A stretch of 59,915 nt of DNA from assembly GCA_021296515.1 (NCBI GenBank), contig JAGWAH010000001.1, forward strand, positions 19,240 to 79,154, in the 5' to 3' direction. A program made the translations under genes and the position numbers. The stretch is from Acidobacteriota bacterium. Lineage in GTDB: Bacteria > Acidobacteriota > Vicinamibacteria > Vicinamibacterales > UBA8438. The notes under the pieces were generated by a model, which made no database searches, was not told the origin of the DNA, and saw nothing but the letters and a program-made list of their open reading frames with translations. This document shows, one piece after another, positions 1 through 7,706 of this stretch (the stretch's first letter is position 1; every line of letters begins with the position of its first letter).

Positions 1-95
1 TCCTGCGCATAGTGGGTGACGCCCACGCGGCCGCGGCCGTCCTCGACCCGGATCCACTCGTGATCGTTCGTGTACTTCAGCTCTTGCGGATACAT
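1..95 (-). CDS. gcvH: Glycine cleavage system H protein, N-terminal fragment (cut by window edge)
   Basis: The reverse strand from the ATG at 95 reads M-Y-P-Q-E-L-K-Y-T, then DHEWIRVE and GVTHYAQ, which is the conserved start of GcvH. This is the lipoyl protein that shuttles the aminomethyl group between the P, T and L proteins. Only 31 residues lie inside the window, so the lipoyl-lysine is not visible. It follows gcvT by about 96 bp on the same strand, consistent with a gcvT-gcvH operon. The gap carries part of a repeat with a strong hairpin. Identification is firm despite the short length because the residue order is diagnostic. Confidence 0.85.
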   Translation of the reverse strand, partial: MYPQELKYTNDHEWIRVEDGRGRVGVTHYAQ

Positions 96-103
96 CTCGC
101 CTC

Positions 104-210
104 GCCCGTCAATCGCCGCCGAACGCGACCACGCCGTCGCGCCGCGGCCTCCGCCTGCCGCCCGACCGGCCCGCCCAAGAGTCTACGCCGTTCAGGGCGC
201 GGACTCCTGG
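104..210. repeat. Dispersed intergenic repeat, copy A (gcvT-gcvH gap), with hairpin
   Basis: Bases 160-195 align without gaps to 39878-39914 (copy C) at roughly three quarters identity. Both copies end with the same GACTCCTGG block. Bases 104-120 match the other ends of copies B (15635-15651) and C (39846-39862) at about 15 of 17 positions. Bases 175-183 pair with 202-210 in a 9-bp stem containing one G-T wobble, and an inner CGCC/GGCG stem extends it. The hairpin includes the gcvT stop codon. It has no T-run, so it may protect or process the transcript rather than terminate it. Confidence 0.6.
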
Positions 211-1322
211 CGCGGACGCCTGTAGAACGGCATCCGCACGACCCGCGCGCGCAGGCGCCGGCCGCGGACGTCGATGGAAAGCTCCGTGTCGCGCGCCGCC
301 AGCTCGACCGGTACGTAGGCCATCCCGACGGCCTTCTGCAGAAACGGCGTCAGGGTCCCGCTGGTGACCCGGCCGACGCGGTCGGCGCCAGCATAGACCG
401 CGTGGTCGTGCCGCGCAATGCCGCGGTCGAGCATCTCGAAGCCGACCAGCCTGCGCGCCGGGCCGGTCCGCTTCTGTTCGTGCAGCGCCTCGCGCCCGAT
501 GAACGACTCCTTGTCCCAGCCGACGGTCCAGCCGAGCCCCGCCTCGAGCAGCGTCGTCGTCTCGTCCATGTCCTGGCCGCTCAGGCGCATCCCCGCCTCG
601 AGCCGGAGCGTGTCGCGGGCGCCTAGCCCGGCCGGCAGCAGGCCCTCGGATCCGCCGGCGGCGAGCAGGGCGGACCAGACGGCGTCGGCCTGCGCCGGCG
701 GCACGAACAGCTCGAAGCCGTCCTCGCCGGTGTAGCCGGTCCGCGAGATCGTGGCGCGCACGTTGGCCACCTCCCCGCTCGCGAACGTGTAGTAGCCGAT
801 GCCGTCGAGCTCCACCGCGGTCAGCGCCTGCAGAATCGCCGCGGCGCGCGGCCCCTGCAACGCGATCAGGGCGTAGCGGTTACTGACGTTGACGGCCACC
901 GCGTCCCCCGCCGACGCGATCCCCTTCCGGATCCAGGTGACGTCCTTGGCGATGTTGGCGGCGTTGATCACCAGCAGATAGTGCCCGGCCGCGAGCTGGT
1001 AGACGAGCAGGTCGTCGACCACCGTGCCCTCCGGGGTGGTCAGCGCGGAGTACTGCGCGCGCCCCGGCTCCAGCTTCCCGGCGTCGTTCGACGCGATGCG
1101 CTGCACCGCCGCGAGCGCGTCGTCGCCGGCGATCTCCACCTCGCCCATGTGGCTGACGTCGAAGAGCCCGGCCGCCGTCCGGACCGCCCGGTGCTCCTCG
1201 GCGATCCCGCTGTACTGCAGCGGCATGTCCCAGCCGCCGAAGGGGGTCATCCGCGCGCCCAGGGCGCGGTGCCGGGCGTGCAACGGGGTGGTTTGCAGAG
1301 AGTCGGCCGGGGTGCGGGCCAT
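192..1322 (-). CDS. gcvT: Aminomethyltransferase (glycine cleavage T protein)
   Basis: The product transfers the methylene group from the aminomethyl-lipoyl H protein to tetrahydrofolate, releasing ammonia, in cytoplasmic glycine catabolism. The 376-residue product has the usual family length. It shows the N-terminal HGARMxxFGGWDMPLQYS-type block (here GARMTPFGGWDMPLQYSG), the VSHMGE segment, the SRTGYTGEDGFE motif and a C-terminal GCV_T barrel. The reading frame stays open to a GTG at 1385, but the ATG at 1322 leaves a normal leader before the conserved TPLHARH start, so I prefer it; neither start has a clear ribosome site. gcvH follows downstream and an AAA+ regulator lies 27 bp upstream of the longer start. 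A hairpin repeat overlaps the stop codon. Confidence 0.93.
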   Translation of the reverse strand: MARTPADSLQTTPLHARHRALGARMTPFGGWDMPLQYSGIAEEHRAVRTAAGLFDVSHMGEVEIAGDDALAAVQRIASNDAGKLEPGRAQYSALTTPEGTVVDDLLVYQLAAGHYLLVINAANIAKDVTWIRKGIASAGDAVAVNVSNRYALIALQGPRAAAILQALTAVELDGIGYYTFASGEVANVRATISRTGYTGEDGFELFVPPAQADAVWSALLAAGGSEGLLPAGLGARDTLRLEAGMRLSGQDMDETTTLLEAGLGWTVGWDKESFIGREALHEQKRTGPARRLVGFEMLDRGIARHDHAVYAGADRVGRVTSGTLTPFLQKAVGMAYVPVELAARDTELSIDVRGRRLRARVVRMPFYRRPRQESAP

Positions 1323-1412
1323 CGGTGTGACGGGAGATCGCCGGTGTCGGCTGTCGTGCGCCGGATCGCCGCCGACGCTTGTCACAACGGTACTACGCGG
1401 TCGCCGAGGGGA

Positions 1413-2450
1413 TCAAGACGGCTGCGCGTCCTGTCCGTCGTCGATCCGCCGTGAAGTTGCGTCCGGCCGCGGCGCCGATCGGTCCGTCGTGCTACCGCCA
1501 TAGCGCAGATACGACTGCAGCGTGTGGTAGCTGATGCCCAGAACGCGGCACGCCTCCCGCTTGTTGTTGCCGCAGCGGTCGAGAACGATTCGCGCGTAGC
1601 GGCTTCCCCATGCCCGCATCGTGTCGTCGCGCAACAGCGACGGCTGCAGGTTCCGCACGTACTCGCCGGTTATCGTCGCCGGCAGGTCCTGGACCCGTAT
1701 GCGCCTGTTTCCCGAAAAGGCCAGCACGTGCTCGATGACGCGGCGAAGCTCCCGCACGTTGCCCGGCCAGTCGTAAGCCGACAGCGCGTCCATGGCGCAC
1801 GGGGCCAGGCTGCGTTCGGACTCGCCCCGGTGCTGGCGCAGGAAGTGAGCGGCAAGCAGAAGAATGTCGGACCGCCGCTCGCGTAGCGGCGGCACCTGAA
1901 TCTCTACGCCGCTGAGGCGGTAGAACAGATCGGATCGGAACCGGTGCGTTTCGACCATGCTCCTCAGCCTCTGGTTGGTGGCGACGATCAGGCGAACGTC
2001 GAGAGGCCGCGTGGCGTGCGACCCGACCCGCTCGACCGCCAGTTCCTGCACCGCGCGCAGGAGCTTGGCCTGCGCCGCCGCCGACAGGTCGGCGACCTCG
2101 TCCAGGAAGACCGTTCCCTCGTTCGCGAGCTCGAACTTCCCCGCGCGCCCGCGCACTCCGGTGGCTGTCCGATCCTCGATGCCGAACAACTCCGCTTCGA
2201 TCAGGGTGTCGACGATGGCCGCGCAGTTGACCGCAACGAACGGTCCCTCTCGACGCGTGCTCTGCTCGTGGATCTGCCGCGCGACCAGCTCTTTGCCCGA
2301 GCCGCTCTCGCCCTCGATGAGCACCGTGAAGTCCGTCGTCGCCACCCGAGCGATCTCGTGGCGCAACCGCGCCATGCACGGGGCGTGACCAATCAGGGGC
2401 GACGGTAACCTGGAAGCCTGCGTGGGGAATGCACTTCTCTGAAGTTCCAT
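1413..2450 (-). CDS. Sigma-54-type AAA+ regulator lacking a receiver domain and a canonical GAFTGA loop
   Basis: The 345-residue protein begins almost directly with an NtrC-type AAA+ domain. It has Walker A GESGSGKE (47-54), Walker B VFLDEV (114-119), the arginine-finger segment FRSDLFYRL (171-179), the DWPGNVREL motif (227-235) and a Fis-type helix-turn-helix (about 294-316). There is no N-terminal sensory or receiver domain. The loop that normally reads GAFTGA and touches sigma-54 reads RTATGV (94-99), so the key phenylalanine is replaced by alanine. It may therefore act as a sigma-54-independent AAA+ regulator (TyrR-like), or be impaired. It sits upstream of gcvT on the same strand, so control of glycine cleavage is possible but unproven. 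Confidence 0.88.
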   Translation of the reverse strand: MELQRSAFPTQASRLPSPLIGHAPCMARLRHEIARVATTDFTVLIEGESGSGKELVARQIHEQSTRREGPFVAVNCAAIVDTLIEAELFGIEDRTATGVRGRAGKFELANEGTVFLDEVADLSAAAQAKLLRAVQELAVERVGSHATRPLDVRLIVATNQRLRSMVETHRFRSDLFYRLSGVEIQVPPLRERRSDILLLAAHFLRQHRGESERSLAPCAMDALSAYDWPGNVRELRRVIEHVLAFSGNRRIRVQDLPATITGEYVRNLQPSLLRDDTMRAWGSRYARIVLDRCGNNKREACRVLGISYHTLQSYLRYGGSTTDRSAPRPDATSRRIDDGQDAQPS

Positions 2451-2462
2451 ACCGTCCCATCA

Positions 2463-2479
2463 ATCAACATCGGTGCCAG
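2463..2479 (-). promoter_or_regulatory. Possible sigma-54 (-24/-12) promoter element ahead of the AAA+ regulator gene
   Basis: On the minus strand the sequence CTGGCACCGATGTTGAT has the exact spacing of the consensus TGGCACG-N4-TTGCA. It deviates at the seventh position and at the important C of the -12 GC. Transcription would begin within a few bases of the ATG at 2450, giving an almost leaderless message. The -12 mismatch makes this a weak call. Confidence 0.3.
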
Positions 2480-2628
2480 TTCGAACTGCTCCCGGTTTCC
2501 GGTGCTGCGTCGGGACCGGTCCTCCGTTCCCCGCTTCCGAGGAGGCGGCGCGGGGTAGTTGTTGCCCCTCGGTCGCCCGCGGAATCCGTGTTCGGGGCCG
2601 TGGACGGGTAGCAGCTACCCCGCGCGAG

Positions 2629-3228
2629 TCACCGGGGGTTCCAACGGCCCGCCTGGAAATCGAACTGGAAGACCTGTACCCGAGCGGTCGCCCCGAGAAT
2701 CCTCACCGCGGCCTGATGTCCCCCGCGGCTTCTCAGATACAGCGTGCCCGAAGTCGCGGTTCCCAGCGGGGTCAGGCTCAGGATGTCGTTCCCTCCGAGC
2801 TGCACCGGATCCGCGCCGGCTCCAGCCGGAGTCGAGTTCCCGATGGCCGGCGCCGCGGCGCTGAGCTCGAATCGCACCCCCTCGAACCGGTCGCCTAGGC
2901 TGGTCTCGGTCTCGATCGGGGCGTCGACGCCGCTTCCGATGTCGACCGCACGGACCCCGTTTCCATTCCCGTCGACATAGCTGCGAAAGGTGACCCCTTC
3001 GCCGTTGCGGACAAACTGAATGCCGATCGCGGCCCCGCGCCGCGCGGCGCCCGCCCGCGCCAGCACTATCCGACCGGCGACGTACCGGGCCGCGTTCATC
3101 ACGTGCTGCTCGTGCCGCCCCGTCGTTACGAGGGGTACCGAGATGCCGACGGCAACGACGACGATGCCGGTGGCGATCAGAGCCTCGGCGAGCGTGGCAC
3201 CGCGGTCGCACAGTCCGTGGCTGAACAC
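2629..3228 (-). CDS. GspH/FimT-type pseudopilin
   Basis: This is a minor pseudopilin of the type II secretion or type IV pilus family, anchored in the inner membrane and processed by a prepilin peptidase. From the GTG at 3228 the leader is ten residues, followed by G|ATLAE with glutamate at +5 and then a hydrophobic helix (ALIATGIVVVAVGISVPLV). That is a class III prepilin signal. A GGAG ribosome site at 3237-3240, eight bases upstream, supports this GTG over the longer frame reaching 3282. The remaining 170 residues form a globular domain rich in short strands and glycine. It follows a ComEA-like gene by 58 bp. No other pilin genes are adjacent, so which machine it serves is unknown. Confidence 0.72.
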   Translation of the reverse strand: MFSHGLCDRGATLAEALIATGIVVVAVGISVPLVTTGRHEQHVMNAARYVAGRIVLARAGAARRGAAIGIQFVRNGEGVTFRSYVDGNGNGVRAVDIGSGVDAPIETETSLGDRFEGVRFELSAAAPAIGNSTPAGAGADPVQLGGNDILSLTPLGTATSGTLYLRSRGGHQAAVRILGATARVQVFQFDFQAGRWNPR

Positions 3229-3286
3229 CGGATGAGCTCCTGGAAAAGTGAGGCAGGCTCCTGACGCCAGGACCTGCCCCATGAAA

Positions 3287-3616
3287 CTACCGCTCTGCCG
3301 GCAAGTCGACGCGAACGAGCGGCCGCAGGCGAAGGAACGTCTTCTCGCCGATGCCGCGCACGTTCATCAGGTCCTCTATCTTCTCGAACCCGCCGTGTTC
3401 CTCGCGGTACTCGATGATGCGTTCTGCCGTCCGCTCCCCGACCCCGGGCAGCGTCCGCAGTTCCGACGCGGTTGCCGTGTTCAGCTCCACGGTCTCCGAT
3501 CGGTCTTCCTCCGCGCTCTGGAGGCCGGGGATCAGCGGACCCGCGACCGCCCGAGCGTGGGGCGCCAGGACAAGAAGTCCGACGCACAGTGCCGCCGCTA
3601 CCAACTTCCGTCGCAT
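3287..3616 (-). CDS. ComEA-like helix-hairpin-helix protein with signal peptide
   Basis: The 109-residue protein has an N-terminal signal peptide (MRRKLVAAALCVGLLVLAPHA) and a C-terminal tandem helix-hairpin-helix unit. The latter includes VELNTATASELRTLPGVG and the second hairpin NVRGIGEKTFLRL, as in ComEA, the periplasmic DNA-binding protein of natural transformation. The start at 3616 is fixed by a GAGGGAGG ribosome site just upstream; the frame continues to 3826 without support. It lacks the N-terminal extra domain of long ComEA forms, like the short ComEA proteins of proteobacteria. A role in DNA uptake is inferred from the family and from the neighbouring pseudopilin gene. Confidence 0.8.
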   Translation of the reverse strand: MRRKLVAAALCVGLLVLAPHARAVAGPLIPGLQSAEEDRSETVELNTATASELRTLPGVGERTAERIIEYREEHGGFEKIEDLMNVRGIGEKTFLRLRPLVRVDLPAER

Positions 3617-4097
3617 GATGAACCTCCCTCTACATCTTGCTGCCGGCCGGCGCGTGCCTGTCCCGACCCGGCGCGCGGCCCCGCCTCGCGCAGCCAGTTG
3701 CAAGTAGGGTCGGGCCGCACCGACCTCTCTCGGCGGGGCCGCCGGTGATGACAGCAAGATGCGCGCCACCTCGGCCGCGACGGTCGCGAATTGTCTCCGA
3801 CCCGCCCCTCGGGGCGTTTCCTCCACCGCGACACTCCCGGACGCAAACGGCCATCGCCGCCCGCACCGGTCCGACTGTCAGCGCAGGTTGCCCGTTCGTT
3901 GGCGCGGACCGAACGCCACGAAGCGGGCTGGGGGACGATCCGCCCCGTCGCAGCCGGACGGAGTGTTCCCCTCCGCGTCGTGCAGAGCCGGCCGACAGAG
4001 TGACAACCTGCGGCGACAATCGGCCGGTCCGCCGCCGGGCGCCGCCGGAAGACGACCGGGTTCCTTCTGCTATCATGGGACGTTTGGCCGCATCCCG
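3617..4097. other. Intergenic region between the divergent comEA-like gene and purA
   Basis: No supported gene lies in these 481 bases. Open frames on both strands are the uncoded GC-rich type and match no family. A TATCAT hexamer at 4071-4076 could be the purA -10 element, with transcription beginning about 15 bases before the purA ATG. No good -35 partner is visible. A leaderless or short-leader purA message is possible. No riboswitch fold was recognised. Confidence 0.4.
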
Positions 4098-5435
4098 ATG
4101 ACAGTCACAGGGAACCTCGCGGTGCTCGGCGCGCAATGGGGCGACGAGGGCAAGGGCAAGATCGTCGATCTGCTCAGCCCGGCCTTCGCCGTCGTGGCCC
4201 GCTCGCAGGGGGGGCACAACGCGGGGCACACCGTCATCGTCGGCGGCGACGAGTTCATCCTGCACCTGATCCCGTCGGGCATCCTGCATCCCGGCGTCAC
4301 CTGCGTCATCGGCAACGGCGTGGTGGTCGATCCGGCGGCGCTCTTCGCGGAGATCGACCAGCTCCACGCCCGCGGCCTCGACACCACCGGGCGCCTGCTG
4401 GTCAGCAGCCGGGCGCACGTCATCCTGCCGTATCACCGCGACATCGAGGCGGCCGCCGAGAGCCGGCTCGGCGCTCAGCGCATCGGGACGACCTCGCGCG
4501 GCATCGGACCGAGCTACGAGCACAAGGCCGGCCGCTTCGGCATCCGCATCGGCGACCTGGCCGACGGGCGCCCCGGCGGGCGCCTGGCCGGCCTGATCGA
4601 GGCCAACGTCGGCGAGCGGAACCGGACCGTGGCCGGACCCGCGCTGGACTGGCGCTCCGTGTGGCAGGATGCGGCCCGGGTCTGGGAGCGGCTGGCGCCG
4701 CTGGTCACCGACACGTCGCGCTACCTGCACGACGCCCTGGAAGCGGGCCGGCCGGTGCTCTTCGAGGGCGCACAGGGCACGATGCTGGACATCGACCACG
4801 GCACCTACCCCTACGTGACCTCGTCGAACGCGACCATCGGCGGCGTCTGCACCGGGCTCGGCGTGGGCCCGCAGGCGATCGGCGGCGTGCTGGGCATCGT
4901 CAAGGCGTACACCACGCGCGTCGGCGAGGGCCCGTTTCCGACCGAGCTCGACGAGGCGGGCGCGGAACGCCTGCGCGCGTGGGGGCGGGAGTACGGCGCC
5001 TCGACCGGCCGTCCGCGGCGGTGCGGCTGGTTCGACGCCGTCGGGGTGCTGCGGGTGAACGGGATGACGGCGCTGGCCATGACCAAGCTCGACGTCCTCG
5101 ATCACCTCGACGAGCTGCGCATCTGCACGGGATACCGCCGCGGCGGCGAGGTCCTGATTGATCCGCCGCCGACCATCGACGGCCTCGCCGCCTGCGAGCC
5201 GGTGTACGAGACGCTGCCGGGATGGGCCGGCGCCGGCCGGACCGCGGGCGTGACGGACGAGCGCGACCTGCCTGCCGCCGCCCGCGCCTATCTGGCGCGG
5301 CTCGAAGCGCTGAGCGGCGCCCCGGTCGCCATCATCTCGACCGGCTCCGACCGCGGTGACACGATCGTGCGGCGCGACTCCCCCGTCGGCCGCTGGCTCG
5401 ACGCCGGCGCGCCGGCGGCCGGGCAGGCCCGCTGA
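4098..5435 (+). CDS. purA: Adenylosuccinate synthetase
   Basis: The enzyme joins IMP and aspartate using GTP, the first committed step to AMP. The protein has 445 residues, the normal size. It opens with the GAQWGDEGKGK P-loop-like signature, then QGGHNAGHT, GIGPSYEHK, the LFEGAQGTMLDIDHGTYPYVTSS block and GVTDERDLP. The start ATG at 4098 gives the usual short leader MTVTGNLAVL; longer upstream frames have no homology. A small inverted repeat, TGAACC-gccga-GGTTCA (5433-5449), overlaps the stop codon. The next gene begins 48 bases downstream on the same strand. No truncation or frame break is seen. Confidence 0.97.
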   Translation: MTVTGNLAVLGAQWGDEGKGKIVDLLSPAFAVVARSQGGHNAGHTVIVGGDEFILHLIPSGILHPGVTCVIGNGVVVDPAALFAEIDQLHARGLDTTGRLLVSSRAHVILPYHRDIEAAAESRLGAQRIGTTSRGIGPSYEHKAGRFGIRIGDLADGRPGGRLAGLIEANVGERNRTVAGPALDWRSVWQDAARVWERLAPLVTDTSRYLHDALEAGRPVLFEGAQGTMLDIDHGTYPYVTSSNATIGGVCTGLGVGPQAIGGVLGIVKAYTTRVGEGPFPTELDEAGAERLRAWGREYGASTGRPRRCGWFDAVGVLRVNGMTALAMTKLDVLDHLDELRICTGYRRGGEVLIDPPPTIDGLAACEPVYETLPGWAGAGRTAGVTDERDLPAAARAYLARLEALSGAPVAIISTGSDRGDTIVRRDSPVGRWLDAGAPAAGQAR

Positions 5436-5483
5436 ACCGCCGAGGTTCACCATGCACCGGATATCGATCAGGGGGATACGGCG

Positions 5484-7289
5484 GTGACCAGGCCCACGGC
5501 GGCCGCGCTGGCGTGCGCACTGTCCGCTCTGCTCGCCACCTGCTCGACGCCGGTGCTCGGGCCGACGGCCGCCGAGGCCGAGGACTTCGTCGCCTCCGCC
5601 GAGGCGCGCCTGCTCTCGTCGCGCCACCGGGCGGCGCGCGCCGACTGGGTGCGGCAGAACTTCGTCACCGCCGACACCACGGCGCTGGCCGCCGAGGCGG
5701 CCGCCTCGCTGGCCGTCGAGACGGCGGAGCTCGCGCGGGAGGCCGCGCGCTTCGACGGGCTGGACCTGCCGGAAGCGACGGCGCGCAAGCTCGCGCGGCT
5801 GCGGGCGGCGCCGCTCACCATCGCGCCGGACCATCCGGCGCAGCAAAGCGAGCTGGCCGACCTGCAGGCCGGGCTGGAGCGCACCTACCGCGCCGGCGCG
5901 AGCTGCGCCGGCGCACAGGGAGACTGCCTCGATCGGGCGGCGCCGTTGCGGACCGCCGCGGAGCTGCGCGACACCGATCAACTGCTCGATCTGTGGGACG
6001 ACGGGCGGGCCCTGACGCCCCTGATGCGGCGGCGCTACGAGCGGCTGGTAGAGATTGCGAACGCCGGGGCGATGGAGATGGGCCATGCCGACGCCGGCGA
6101 GCGGTGGCGCTCCGCCCACGGCCTGCCCCCGGGCGCGCTGCGCGGCGAGCTCGATCGACTCTGGAACCAGGTGCGGCCGCTCTACGAGTCGCTGCACTGC
6201 CTGGTCCGCGGCGGGCTCGGCGAGGAGTACGGCACCGCGATTGCCCCGCCCGGCGAGGCGATCCCCGCGCATCTGCTCGGCGATGCGGGAAGCGCCCGCT
6301 GGTCCGGCCTGTACGATCTGGTCGCGCCGCGCACCCGGGGCCGCGGCTACGACCTGACGCGCCAGCTCGCGCGCAACCGCGTGGACCCGCGGGAGATGGT
6401 GCGGTACGCCGAACGCTTCTTCGCCTCGCTCGGCTTCGACCCGCTGCCCGCCACCTTCCATGAGCGCTCGCGCTTCGTCCGCCCGGCAGACCGCGACGTC
6501 GTGTGCAGTCCCGGCGCCTGGAACGTCGACGGCGAGAGCGACGTGCGCATCAGGATGTGTATCGCGGTGGACGGCGACAGCTTCGTGGCGGTGCACGCCG
6601 AGCTCGCCCGAGCCCACTACCGGTGGGCCTACCGCGCACAGGATCCGCTGTTTCGCGCCGGCGCCAGCGGCGCGCTTCTCGCGGCCGCCGGCGATGCCGT
6701 CGCCCTCTCGGTCACTCCCGGCTACGTCGTCGCGCTGGGGCTGCTGGACACGCCGCCGCCCCCTGCCGGAGACGTCCCGTTCCTGCTCCGGCGTGCGCTC
6801 GACGAGCTGGCGCGCCTCCCGTTCGCGCTTCTCGTCGACCGCTGGCGCTGGCAGGTCTTCGAGGGCGCGGTGCAACCGGAGCGCTACAACCGGGCCTGGT
6901 GGGAGCTGCGCGAGCAGGTTCAGGGAGTCGGCGCCCCGGCGCCGCTCGGCCCCGCGGACTTCGATCCCGGCACGATCCCCGAGGTCGCCGCCAACGCGCC
7001 GCTGACGGACGATTTCCTCGCCGGCATCCTGCGCTTCCAGCTCCACCGCGCGCTCTGCGCGGCGGCCGGCTTCGACGGCCCGCTGCACCGCTGCTCCGTC
7101 TTCGGGAGCCGCGACGCGGGAGCGCGGCTGCGGGCGATGATGGAGATGGGCGCCAGCCGCCCGTGGCCCGAGGCGCTCGAGGCCGTCACCGGCGTGCGAG
7201 CGTTGGACGCGTCCGCCCTGCTGGAGTACTTCGCGCCGCTCGCGGCGTGGATGGAGGAACGGAACGCCGGCCGGTCCTGCGGCTGGTAG
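5484..7289 (+). CDS. Peptidase M2 (ACE-like) family lipoprotein lacking all three zinc ligands: probable pseudo-peptidase
   Basis: The 601-residue protein follows the angiotensin-converting enzyme family along its length. Matches include IPAHLLGD (260-267), the AWNV block (345-348), the RIRMCIAV strand (355-362) and the GASGALLAAAGDAVALSV region (393-410). The zinc motif HEMGH is replaced by AELAR (372-376), so both histidines are gone and only the glutamate remains. The third ligand, in the usual GFHEAIGD, is alanine 400. By family knowledge this cannot bind catalytic zinc in the standard way, as in nematode ACN-1. The N-terminus resembles a lipoprotein signal with Cys20, though Thr at -1 is unusual. 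It probably acts in the periplasm as a binding or structural protein. purA lies upstream and a convergent cupin gene downstream. Confidence 0.85.
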   Translation: MTRPTAAALACALSALLATCSTPVLGPTAAEAEDFVASAEARLLSSRHRAARADWVRQNFVTADTTALAAEAAASLAVETAELAREAARFDGLDLPEATARKLARLRAAPLTIAPDHPAQQSELADLQAGLERTYRAGASCAGAQGDCLDRAAPLRTAAELRDTDQLLDLWDDGRALTPLMRRRYERLVEIANAGAMEMGHADAGERWRSAHGLPPGALRGELDRLWNQVRPLYESLHCLVRGGLGEEYGTAIAPPGEAIPAHLLGDAGSARWSGLYDLVAPRTRGRGYDLTRQLARNRVDPREMVRYAERFFASLGFDPLPATFHERSRFVRPADRDVVCSPGAWNVDGESDVRIRMCIAVDGDSFVAVHAELARAHYRWAYRAQDPLFRAGASGALLAAAGDAVALSVTPGYVVALGLLDTPPPPAGDVPFLLRRALDELARLPFALLVDRWRWQVFEGAVQPERYNRAWWELREQVQGVGAPAPLGPADFDPGTIPEVAANAPLTDDFLAGILRFQLHRALCAAAGFDGPLHRCSVFGSRDAGARLRAMMEMGASRPWPEALEAVTGVRALDASALLEYFAPLAAWMEERNAGRSCGW

Positions 7290-7301
7290 CGCCGCGAGCG
7301 C

Positions 7302-7706
7302 TCAGGCTCCCGCGGCGTACTCCGCGTCGGTCACCGCATCGAGCCAGGTCGTCGTCGACTCGATGTTGACGGCCAGATGCGTCATCGGACCGCCGGCGGC
7401 GGCGCCGTGCCAGTGGCGCTCCCCGGCCGCGATGCAGGCGACGTCTCCCACCTCGATCTCCCGCACCGGCTCTCCCTCGCATTGCAGGCGGCAACGGCCG
7501 TCGAGCACGACTAGCAGTTGCGGCCCGCTGTGCATGTGCCAGTGGGTGCGGGCGGCCGCCTCGAACTCCACGCGGAACGCCTTGACCGCGGGCGCGTCCG
7601 ACAGGCCGGGCATGCGCGTCATCCGCGCATGCCCGGTGAACGTGTTCGGATCGGCCCCCTCGGACGCCAGGGCCGCGAGCCGTGCAATCCGCAGCGGTCC
7701 GCTCAC
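7302..7706 (-). CDS. Small single-domain cupin protein
   Basis: The 134-residue protein is a single cupin barrel. The first motif contains [18 protein letters not shown] and the second contains GERHWHGA, which supply the usual His ligands for a metal. No enzymatic specificity can be read from the sequence. The GTG start at 7706 overlaps the stop codon of the upstream lactate permease (GTGA), so the two are translationally coupled. A link with hydroxy-acid metabolism or its control is a reasonable inference. It converges with the M2-family gene, leaving only 12 bases between the stop codons. Confidence 0.78.
   Translation of the reverse strand: MSGPLRIARLAALASEGADPNTFTGHARMTRMPGLSDAPAVKAFRVEFEAAARTHWHMHSGPQLLVVLDGRCRLQCEGEPVREIEVGDVACIAAGERHWHGAAAGGPMTHLAVNIESTTTWLDAVTDAEYAAGA

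Noticed and set aside
1386-1412. Glycine riboswitch upstream of gcvT
   Set aside because: Only 27 bases separate the long gcvT frame from the upstream gene. There is no room for the aptamer, and no matching sequence was seen upstream.
5433-5449. Hairpin at the purA stop codon as a terminator
   Set aside because: The stem is only six base pairs with no T-run, and the next gene follows on the same strand after 48 bases.
3630-7088. Very long antisense open frame (over 1100 codons) opposite purA and the M2-family gene
   Set aside because: It is arginine/glycine/alanine-rich with no domain and lies opposite two well-supported genes. In DNA this GC-rich, stop codons are rare in the shadow frame.
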